From Hypsibius dujardini (lineage: Eukaryota; Tardigrada; Eutardigrada; Parachela; Hypsibiidae): DNA of 22,934 nt. This document shows positions 1 to 7,994 of this stretch, one piece after another. How positions within the stretch are numbered: position 1 is the first letter of the stretch; each line of letters starts with the position of its first letter. Below the pieces are notes generated by a model. It had not been told where the DNA came from and did no database searches. It saw only the letters and a list, made by a program, of their open reading frames with translations. Position numbers and translations under genes: made by a program. The stretch spans positions 1 to 22,934 of the forward strand of contig LRSR01008415.1 in the NCBI GenBank assembly GCA_001579985.1, in the 5' to 3' direction.

Positions 1-45
1 CGAGTGGAAGGTGAGCCGATTTACGGACCGAGTGGAGGGTGAGCC
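1..45. repeat. Two-copy direct repeat at left edge
   Basis: The 17-bp motif CGAGTGGAAGGTGAGCC at 1-17 recurs with one mismatch at 29-45, a 28-bp period. It may be the end of a longer tandem repeat cut by the window edge. No reading frame here resembles a gene, and I see nothing else in 46-298. Confidence 0.5.
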
Positions 46-298
46 ACTTTCGGTGTCCGCTAAACACGTAGCAGTCGGTACAGCAACAGACGTCGAAGGT
101 AACCGGGTTGACATTTACAAAACGCACGGATACCGAGCGAAAAAAAAACCCTTCGTCGGAGAAAAAAACACCCGAACGTGCAAAATTGTCTACGTTTTCT
201 CGTCATTTTCAGTTTATTCGACACATTTCCTGTACTCGTGTTAACCCGCCGACCAAAGACAGGTCACACAATATAACGCCGAGGTGTTCGATGGACTG

Positions 299-307
299 TA
301 TATAAAG
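299..307 (+). promoter_or_regulatory. TATA box of the lipase gene
   Basis: TATATAAAG is a strong TATA-box match. A transcription start would be expected near 330-337, where an initiator-like TTCAGAG lies. It sits about 180 bp upstream of the first lipase codons. The leader between them is extremely T-rich (347-449), so the mRNA would carry a U-rich 5' UTR unless an intron removes it. Confidence 0.6.
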
Positions 308-402
308 CCCCGTATAAGCTCCCGGAAGACATATTCAGAGTTGCAGTTTTTTTTTCAGTTTTTTTTCAGTTTTTTTTTTAGTTTTTGTTTTAGTTTTTTC
401 CA

Positions 403-433
<31 letters not shown>

Positions 434-479
434 TTTTTTTTTTTTTTTTCGTAACGAGATACCTTTTTTTATCATATCT

Positions 480-2577
480 GTGAAGTTGTCTGCGGTTGTT
501 GCCGCATTCTTGGTCCTGGTAGCAGGGACGTCCGCCCAGACCAGCAGGTTGGTGTTGAACACACGTGTCAATCCCAGTCCCAGTGGGAGCACTGTAGTGG
601 ACATTACGTCCCCGGCGGCGGCCACGCTGCGGTCCTGCCCGTTCTCCGCCGCTCGCAGCACCAAAATCCTCATCCATGGGTATTTGGACAAATACGACGC
701 GCCCTACTGGCGGGTACGAAATAACGAGTACAATGTCATTCACTTAATAACGTGCAATTATTAACTTCAAATTAACCTGCAAATAAATAAACTAACTTTT
801 TTCGGTATTTATTTTTGCATGTTTAGATTTACTTAGATTCACTTAAAGAACAAGCCTATATCATGTTTCTCAGGATATGATGACTGAATTCCTGAAGGGG
901 GAGGATTTGAACGTCTTCCGTCTGGATTGGGGTAAGTGAGATGGCCCCATTCCGTCTTGTGGGTTTCAATCGCGGCAATCCTTTCCCCGAGACAACGGTT
1001 GTGTCTGCAGTAACTGTAAGATCGGTTTCTGGTTTCACTGTTCCAGATGCCAGCAGCTTGCCGCCGATCACTCAGGCCGCGACCAACGCCATCACGGTCG
1101 CGGGACAAGTTTCTCAAGCCATCCAGTACCTCAAGTCGGCGCATAATTTGAACCCTGCAACTGTTCATATAATCGGCCATAGGTAGATTCCTACTTGTTC
1201 CATTACTTACTTTTCGTTCGCTTACTTTGGATTTGTCTGCGACTTACAAATCGGTTGTGTTTTCAGCCTTGGCGGACTGGTTTCCGGTGCAATTGCTCAA
1301 GCCCTAAGGGAAGCGAACATCAAAGTTGATCGCATCACTGGACTCGATCCCGCAGGTCAGCTAACTTTCCTGCCTGTCTGCCTGTCTGTCTGTCTGCCTA
1401 TCTGTCTGTCTGCCTATCTGCCTATCTGTCTGTCTGTCTGCCTGTCTGCCTGCCTGTCTGTCTGCCTGACTGCCTGTCTGTCCGTCTGTCTGTCTGTCTG
1501 TCTGTCTGACTGCCTGTCTGTCTGACTGCCTGTCTGTCCGTCTGTCTGCCTGACTGCCTGACTGCCTGTCTGTCCGTCTGTGTGTCTGTGTGTCTGTGTG
1601 TCTGTGTGTCTGTGTGTCTGTGTGTCTGTGTGTCGGTCTCTTCTCACAGACTATATGCTTTTGTAGGCCAACTCAGCACCGGCGACGCAACAGTGGTCGA
1701 TACGGTAAGACCGTTGATCTTATAGCTTTAATTTCCAGATAATTATTCAGTCCGCGCTTTTCGCTGCAGATCGTGACAACTGGTGCTGTCCCAGGATCAT
1801 CTCGCGAAAGCATTGGGCACATTAGTGAGTGGCCTCTCGAAAGTCTTAGTTTTTTTAGAAAATAATAAAGTCGCTTCAGTTAAATATCAACCTTCGAATA
1901 TTTTTTTCCAGATTTTATGCCCAACGGTGGACAAGTGCAGCCCGGTTGTGGAACCACCGTTTGCAGTCACATTAAAGCCATGAGCCTTTTCACGGGTTAG
2001 CTTCTTAGAAAGGGCTTTTTTGGACCGAATTTTCGTTAACAATCATCATAATTTGCATTAATAATTAATAATTTATAATTTAATGCACTCACGACTTAAC
2101 TTTTCTCTGTGTTATTCTACACAGAGAGTATTAACAAGCAGAACGTCTACAGCACCCAATGTCCCTCTTACGCCCAGGTCAGTTTCTATAAAAAACCACG
2201 CATATACTTATATAAATATATAATTACTTTTTTTATAATTATATATATATAAATAATATTTTTTAAATTACATATATATAAATGATATTTTTTATAATTG
2301 TATATATATAAATAATATTTTTTATAATTATAATTTTTATAATTATATAAATATAAATATTTTTTTTTCTTGGGCATTTCCATTTGTGGTAATTATGTCA
2401 ATTAATTTGCAGTTTCTGAGTGGATCGTGTAGCAATCAACCGCGAGCGGTGTTCGGCTACCACGTTGACCTGTCCCTTGGCCGGAGGAGTCCAGTCAAGC
2501 TCTACGATTCCAACCATAACGCGCAAAATCTCTGCGCCACCGCCAATGCCGGACGGATTCCCCCGGTTCCCTGCTGA
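480..2577 (+). CDS. Secreted lipase / phospholipase A1-like protein, nine exons
   Basis: Exons: 480-713, 874-931, 1047-1182, 1267-1355, 1667-1704, 1770-1824, 1912-1995, 2125-2177, 2413-2577. They join in phase to a 303-residue protein ending at TGA. Residues 1-20 form a hydrophobic signal peptide ending TSA before QTS. The alpha/beta-hydrolase lipase core follows: the oxyanion-side motif LIHGY, the nucleophile elbow GHSLGG (Ser143, codon split across exons 3 and 4), the acid in GLDPAG (Asp170), and the catalytic His223 in the CSH motif. The family hydrolyses ester bonds of triglycerides or phospholipids outside the cell. Only four residues separate the two lid cysteines (PGC...VCSH), and the loop after the Asp is short; both are more like PLA1-type than pancreatic lipases. 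There is no C-terminal PLAT domain. The first codon of the readable signal peptide is GTG, not ATG, so the true start is uncertain: an upstream exon, a lost ATG or a sequence error are all possible. Substrate is not determinable. Confidence 0.9.
1369..1640. repeat. CTGT/CTGC microsatellite in lipase intron 4
   Basis: An imperfect array of CTGT units mixed with CTGC, CTAT and CTGA fills intron 4 and changes to TGTGTCTG units from about 1575. The intron remains flanked by a clear donor (1356) and acceptor (1665-1666). Confidence 0.9.
2215..2370. repeat. AT-rich simple sequence in lipase intron 8
   Basis: Repeated short blocks of ATATAAATAATATTTTT type, about 40 bp apart, make up most of intron 8 (2178-2412). 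Translations of this stretch are low-complexity Tyr/Lys/Asn and are not coding. Confidence 0.75.
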
Positions 2578-2685
2578 AATAGGCCGAGAACCATGCTTTT
2601 TCATCCCTCCCGATGGCAGCATCAGTAGGAGTATTTGTTGTATGTGACGATATTATAAAGCCGATAATATATTATTGGTCAAAGC

Positions 2686-2950
2686 TATTCGGCCGGACTT
2701 TCTCCGGCTGAATAGCCAAGTCACTATCCAGCCGGACTTTCTCCGACTGAATAGCCAAGTCACTATTCAGCCGGAGTTTCTCCGACTGAATAGCCAAGTC
2801 ACTATCCAGCCGGACTTTCTCCGACTGAATAGCCAAGTCACTATTCAGCCGGAGTTTCTCCGGCTGAATAGCCAAGTCACTATCCAGCCGGAGTTTCTCC
2901 GGCTGAATAGCCAAGTCACTATCCAGCCGGACTTTCTCCGGCTGCACGGG
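2686..2950. repeat. 39-bp tandem array of hairpin units
   Basis: Six near-identical 39-bp units, located by the shared GAATAGCCAAGTCACTAT, are followed by a decayed seventh. Each unit holds an inverted repeat: CTATTCAGCCGGAG, TTT loop, CTCCGGCTGAATAG (perfect at 2841-2871), with CCAAGTCA spacers. The main variation is single base changes in the arms (CCGAC/CCGGC, TATC/TATT, GGAC/GGAG). The array starts about 110 bp after the lipase stop. The period is a multiple of three and the unit lacks stops, so both strands translate openly as 13-residue repeats; I do not take this as coding. Confidence 0.9.
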
Positions 2951-2959
2951 CACGCCACT

Positions 2960-3632
2960 AGTTGGCCTGCTCGGCCGGACTTTTTTCACAATATGGGACC
3001 ACCTGTCAATTTTGAGTCGAATTATTGGACTTGGTGAGATTCCAGTGAAAAATTTGCAAAAGCCGTAGAAACCTAGGAGTATATACCAGTTCCAATGAGA
3101 CTTATAGCGAGATCTCAATGACGAGAACCCACGCGAAGGAGATTTATGGAGAGTGTTCCAATTATCCTTTATAGTATTTTGTTTGGGTGTTTCCACAACG
3201 TTTTGCCTGCTCAATGGAGACGGGAAAAAACTTTCCAGAACAGGGTAGAGTTTGAGCAGTTTCGGGATGAATGGTGTAAGAAGACAGGTCTGGTCTTCCG
3301 CGTTGGCAAAACAGTCGAAAAAGTTCAACCAGCAAACGGAGATCGCACAATACGACAACGGTACCAGATTGCGGGAATGGCAACAAAAAATTATCATCGG
3401 CGAGACCTTAATTTCTCTTGCTCCTCGAAAACATGACGCGAGGCGACTGAATGTCCAAATGACTGCTCCAAAAAACGAGATCTTTAAGTGTTGATTAACC
3501 GCATAATTTTTTGATTATTCGCTAGTTTCTCTCCTTATTTTTCCGTATTTATGTACGCCAAGTTAAGAGAAAGCCGACTAAGTGATTTGTCTGTATTGCT
3601 GGTAAAAAAATGGCTAAGCAGTGGTTGGCCTA
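2960..3632. mobile_element. Possible decayed transposon interior between hairpin repeats
   Basis: This stretch lies between the hairpin array and a single related hairpin in opposite orientation (3640-3671). A short plus-strand frame at 3146-3436 contains FEQFRDEWCKKTGLVFRVGK. This loosely recalls the N-terminal region of MULE-type transposases, where an acidic/aromatic stretch leads to a W/F-R-V-x-K-T motif. A second frame at 3252-3494 carries further basic sequence, as a frameshifted remnant would. No catalytic residues or complete terminal repeats are seen. It could equally be non-coding spacer. Confidence 0.25.
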
Positions 3633-3639
3633 TTCAGCC

Positions 3640-3671
3640 GGAGAAACTCCGGCTGGATAGCCAGTTCCTAT
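3640..3671. repeat. Single hairpin related to the 39-bp array
   Basis: This unit is an arm, an AAA loop and the reverse arm: CAGCCGGAG AAA CTCCGGCTG, flanked by CTATT and GATAG. It is the reverse complement of the array unit, whose loop is TTT, so the array and this copy form opposed ends around 2960-3632. Confidence 0.8.
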
Positions 3672-3723
3672 ATTATTCATATATTATATATAAATTTTGT
3701 TTAATTATTCATAATTACAAAGC

Positions 3724-3870
3724 ACTGTATTTTCGCGTTAGACAGGGACAGGGTACGAGCTGTGGAACGTTTAATCGGCCACGCGGTGCTTGTGCCGTGT
3801 GTACGGTGCACACAGCCGTGCACACGTTCCACTCCAGTACGACTGTCCCTGTCTAACGCGAAAATACAGT
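3724..3870. mobile_element. MITE, GTTAGACAGGGACAG family, copy 1
   Basis: Near-perfect terminal inverted repeats of about 28 bp (ACTGTATTTTCGCGTTAGAC... and its reverse complement) enclose about 90 bp with nested CACACGG/CCGTGTG-type complementarity. A nearly identical copy in reverse orientation lies at 8538-8685 inside a BTB intron. It has no coding capacity. Length and structure indicate a non-autonomous DNA transposon; the superfamily is not clear from the ends. Confidence 0.85.
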
Positions 3871-4184
3871 ACTGCGGAGATTTGTGGGAAAAAAATCCCG
3901 GACCAGTCACGCGCACTTGCAGTTTGATTTAAATTAAAAAAATTCAATTTAAGAACAACTGATACAGAATTCGGGTGTAAATATCAGCGACCAGGCGAAC
4001 AGACCACTGGACGGATCAAAGTCCCCTGACCGTCGTGACACACTCACAGCCACACCCAAGAGATCAATCAATCGCTGCACGATGCGTGGAATTAACGCTC
4101 TGAATTTCATCGGGACAACGTATTCTCACAAAAAATCCCACTTTTAATTGATCTGAAGTCTTCAAGGTATTATGTTCCCACTAT
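3871..4184. other. Spacer, likely 3' flank of the galactosyltransferase gene
   Basis: No gene, repeat or clear polyadenylation signal is recognised. It probably contains the 3' UTR of the minus-strand gene that stops at 4185. Confidence 0.4.
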
Positions 4185-6230
4185 TTAAGAGTGCGGTTTT
4201 AAAATGTAAATGAAGTACTCCAAAATGTACATGCTAACAGGTGTGATGTAGTGGAAGGAGATTGCGCTGTCGGAGCAGCAGTTGATGTGGTGTGACAGTC
4301 CGTATTTGAGCCATCCGTGCTGAAATTAATACATTCATATTACTAAAATATAAACTGTTAGTAAGAATTAAAATGAAAATTAAGAATGTATAACTAGTAA
4401 AGATGCATTATCCCAGCCCCACTGATTGTCTCATGCCTAGGCAGACAGGCAGACAGGCAGACACACAGACAGACAGACACACTCACAGACACACAGACAC
4501 ACAGACACACAGACAGACACATAGACACACAGACAGGCACACAGACACACAGACGGACACACAGACACACAGACACACAAACAGGCAGACATACAGACAA
4601 GCAGTCACACAGACAGGCAGACAAATAGGCAAACAGACAGACAGGCAGACAAATAGGCAGACAGACAGACAGGCAGACACGTTAACAACGTGAAATAGGC
4701 TTCTCGCGAAAAGTACTTACAAGGTCTTCGTTACCCGGCGTGAAATGCGTCATGGGTCTGTGGGCGAAGAACCGTCCGCGACCGAAATCGTCCAACGTCT
4801 TCCCGTCGTGATGTACGTCTACTTTGCGGAAGCATTCTTCCAAGCGGACATCTTCAATTTCGTGGTCGCTCGTGTTGCAGCGTTTGCCGTCAAAGCCGCG
4901 CTCGACCACCAGCTGAACGGCTCGCCTACTAAACGCCAGTCCCGCCCCTCCGGCTAGAAAGCCTGAAACGCGAATGAAAACTAATATATTTTTACACGTT
5001 CAGCATTGTGAATTTCAGGAAAATTCTGTCATTGGTTGGAATGTGAAATATATTCATCCTTATACATAATATAAACAGTTGATTCAGGCAAATTCAAGAT
5101 TGTCAGAAAATTCATTTAATCAGTTTTTACTTAATCAGTTTGCGGAGCCATTTTAAAATTATATTAACAAAATTATTTACATGACTAATTTTTAATTGAT
5201 TATTTAGTTAGTTAGTTAATTAATTGAGAAAATTACCATCAGGAATGACGTGATCTAAAAGACTGCCGAAAACGACCGGGTCTTGAGTGGAATAATTAGA
5301 CAAGAAGTAGCGGAGGTTCTCCATGATGATATACGTGTCGTCGTCAGCTTTGAGGAACCAGTCGAAATCGTTGCGTATGCTGTAGGCGTGCCTGGAAGAA
5401 GAAAATTCCAGCTTCAGCTCTTAATGTATTTTCAAAAAATATTTTTGAGTAAATAGAATAAGTTGTTCATATGTAAGTTAATCTATGCAAAATACGCAAA
5501 CCCGAGTGAATTAAAAAAAGGAGATGTCTAGAAACCAGTCAAATCAAATTGACTGGGTCTTTCGGGTTAATGAACCTTATCGCAGCTTGACATTTCGCCC
5601 ACAACGTCTGCCGCGACTCATTCTTGGGAACGATGATGGTGGGTACTCCAGAATACGGCCGCGTACTGACAAAGGCGTATCCATCGCACCGTTTCACCCA
5701 GGTCGCCAGGACCGCTGCACCTTTAGCTTTATTTCCAGCTCGATGGATAATCAGGCAAAATATCCTCAACTTTCGATGTGATGGCTGTAGCGAAATTTCC
5801 AATTCTGATCCAGATACTGAAACGTTCCGAAAGATTTATCTTGCAGCCCTAACTGTGGCTTAATAACAATTGTCTGTGTCTGTCTGTTTGTCTGCCTGTC
5901 TGCCTGTCTGCCTGTCTGTTTGCCTGCCTGTCTGCCTGTCTGCCTGCCTGTCTGTCTGTCTGTCTGTCGGTCTGCCTGCCTGCCTGTCTGTTTGTCTGTC
6001 TGTCTGTCTGGATGTATGGATGTCTGGATGTCTACTTGCCTGACGCTCCTTAATCTGTTTCAAGATCTTTTATTTTTACCTTTCGTCCTTAGAATTCGAA
6101 GGTGCTGAGCTTTGTAGAGGGCCTCTTTCCGGCTGTAGTTCCAGTAAATCCCGACTGAGCAGCTGACGAGTAAAACGAACGGAAAGACGTACGACACACG
6201 AAGGAGTCGTCTGATTTCCATCGCAGGCAT
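4185..6230 (-). CDS. C1GALT1: Core-1 beta-1,3-galactosyltransferase-like (T-synthase), five exons
   Basis: Minus-strand exons in transcript order: 6230-6080, 5816-5576, 5391-5237, 4962-4721, 4319-4185. They join in phase to 307 residues. The enzyme family transfers galactose from UDP-Gal to GalNAc-Ser/Thr, making core-1 O-glycans in the Golgi. A short basic N-terminus and one membrane segment (about residues 12-30) give type II topology. The GT31 core follows: RIFCLIIH, then [25 protein letters not shown] with the metal-binding DDD at 147-149, [11 protein letters not shown] (184-194), an acidic EDVRLEEC, and the family-typical C-terminal [14 protein letters not shown] at 6230 is the first in frame, with a second four codons on. 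The exon 2 donor (AAG/GTTCAT) is weak but is the one that keeps phase. The region between the FTPGNED motif and the Cys pair is shorter than in the vertebrate enzyme. A paralogue in the same family is possible. Confidence 0.9.
4438..4680. repeat. CAGA microsatellite in galactosyltransferase intron 4
   Basis: An imperfect CAGA/CACA/CAGG array on the plus strand (CTGT type in the gene's sense strand) fills most of the intron between exons 4 and 5. Confidence 0.9.
5870..6035. repeat. CTGT/CTGC microsatellite in galactosyltransferase intron 1
   Basis: Imperfect CTGT and CTGC units on the plus strand lie in intron 1 (5817-6079). The orientation relative to the gene is opposite to that of the intron 4 array. 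Confidence 0.9.
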
Positions 6231-6544
6231 ATTTACATGAAACCACAACACACACAGGACAGGAAATCAGAGTTGTTCATTTACCCAAAGTGTGCTCTCA
6301 TCAGACTGACTCATCGGAGAAAAACACCACACGAATCGTCACGAGTAATTAACACAGACACGTAAGTTAACCGTACTCTGACAAGTACAGACAGGCATGA
6401 AGATGGCGATGGTGTTAAACTGGACACACTGAAGAGCAGTGTCTGCTGTCGAGCGCGAGAAGAAAATGGGCGGTCGGATTTTACGGTTCCACGATCACTG
6501 AGTTCACCGCCAGATCAGAAGCTCGGTCTTAAACCAAGTAAGGG
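6231..6544. other. 5' flank of the galactosyltransferase gene
   Basis: This should hold the promoter and 5' UTR of the minus-strand gene. I see no convincing TATA box or other motif. Confidence 0.4.
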
Positions 6545-6882
6545 TACGAGGTAAAGGCTATTAACCAGGCCGTTTTAGAAATCGTAACTTAACCAGGCCG
6601 GCAGGCCAGCAGGTGGCGCATAAGTCGTTTTAAGGAAACGACGGCGCATAAGGAACAGAAGTGCGGCCTCTACCGGACTGCTTGAACACCTCCATTGAGA
6701 TTCTTCCGTTCCATTTTTTGGACCCAAATTCGAACCGTGAGGCTTAGGAACGAACTAAAATGGGTCAGAGTCATCTCCCATGGCATGGCAGCACTGCACC
6801 GCCTGGAAATCAACATGGAAAAAAACCGGCCTGGTTAAGTTACGATTTCTAAAACGGCCTGGTTAATAGCATTTACCTCGTA
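6545..6882. mobile_element. MITE, TACGAGGTAAAGG family, copy 1
   Basis: Inverted ends of about 58 bp begin TACGAGGTAAAGGC and include AACCAGGCCG and ATCGTAACTTAACCAGGCCG. The outer TA at each end fits a TA target duplication, as in Tc1/mariner-derived MITEs. The interior holds a small hairpin (GTCGTTTTAAGGAAACGAC) and no coding capacity. A second copy of almost the same length is at 14341-14677 with its interior inverted. Confidence 0.9.
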
Positions 6883-7690
6883 CAATTAATTGATTGCTCA
6901 GAGGGTCGCGCGCTTTCAACGTCGCCCTGGCTCGCATGTGCGCTGGTGCTAATTAACTGAATATAATTCCATACATCAATAAAATTAATTTAAAAATTGG
7001 CTAAGACAAAGAATGAGTGTTTTTCGATGCCTAAAATGCGCCAGCCTAGTAAACCAGGACTTGTTACGTCGACCAAAGTTAAATTTTGTGTATAAATATG
7101 TTTATTCCCAATTTGACTCCGTTTTGTTCTCCGATGGTTGAGGGAGTTCAATCAATAATCAATCAATGCAGCAACACGCGGTAACTAGAATTGGCTCGAA
7201 CTCGGACCCCCTATTTTGCTGGGCTGAAGCTTAAAAGGTGGCTTAAACTTGGGCATATAGGCATTAAAAGCATATACGCATTAATAGGCGTAAAACTGCT
7301 ATCGCGGTAATCTGGTCTCCCAACAGCTAATTTCAGGAACAAACGTCTTCCCTCTTCCCAGAATCGGCGTTTTCGTAGTTCTAAGAACAAACGCTTCAGT
7401 CTACAGCCATCTCACCTAGACGCAAGGTTAAATGCCTGCGGTCGATCGCGCATTATCACTGCAAAACTATATACGCGTAAATTTGTCAGTTGGAATTCTT
7501 AAATTGTACTTTCGAACTGATTTTTAAACTTTGTTTTTACAAAATCTTTGATGGTCCCCCGTTTGCAAATTCCTATTTCCTTGCCTACTCTGCCTACCGA
7601 ACCTGACGCTTTGCAATCTCTATCAGGTAAGATCGATCAGTACAATCGCAGAATGTGCGACATTTTCTTGTGCACATCTGTTTAGGCGCC
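6883..7690. other. Spacer without recognised genes
   Basis: Unique-looking, moderately AT-rich sequence. No RNA gene, open frame of note or repeat was recognised on either strand. Confidence 0.5.
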
Positions 7691-7696
7691 TGCTTA

Positions 7697-7758
7697 CCTG
7701 TGCGTCTGTGTCTGTGTGTCTGTGTGTCTGTTTGTCTGTCTGCCTATCTGCCTGTCTG

Positions 7759-7824
<66 letters not shown>

Positions 7825-7875
7825 GCTGTCGCTTTGTCTGCTGTCGCTCTCTGTTAATCTGTCTACCTGTCTGAC
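7697..7875. repeat. CTGT microsatellite upstream of the MATH-BTB gene
   Basis: It includes a run of perfect CTGT units at about 7757-7820, with TGTGTCTG and CTGTCGCT variants. It ends about 120 bp before the first coding ATG (7995), so it lies in the promoter, the 5' UTR or a 5' UTR intron. Confidence 0.9.
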
Positions 7876-7994
7876 TGAATCGTTAGGATTGCTCTCTCCA
7901 TAATTACGCAAAGGTAAAAAGTTGAAAATAACCTTCCGTTTCGTTTCGGGAATTCATTCAGATAGCTCAACCGCCATTCTTCATCATCACCAGG

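Noticed and set aside
335-691. Lys-rich minus-strand frame over the T-rich lipase leader
   Set aside because: It translates a poly-T tract and overlaps lipase exon 1 antisense; low complexity.
2686-2950. CRISPR-like array
   Set aside because: The whole 39-bp unit repeats, leaving no unique spacers, and the genome is eukaryotic.
2672-3397. Long open frames on both strands across the 39-bp array, encoding 13-residue repeats
   Set aside because: The unit is a multiple of three with no stops, so both strands stay open automatically; no start, splice or domain support.
4394-4693. Cys/Val/Ser-rich or Gln/Thr/Asp-rich open frames across CTGT/CAGA arrays (also at 1414, 5860, 7655, 21686 and 22370)
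   Set aside because: They are translations of microsatellites and lie inside introns of well-supported genes.
7190-7235. GGCTCGAACTCGGACCCC, reminiscent of a tRNA B box
   Set aside because: No matching A box, cloverleaf or acceptor stem could be paired around it.
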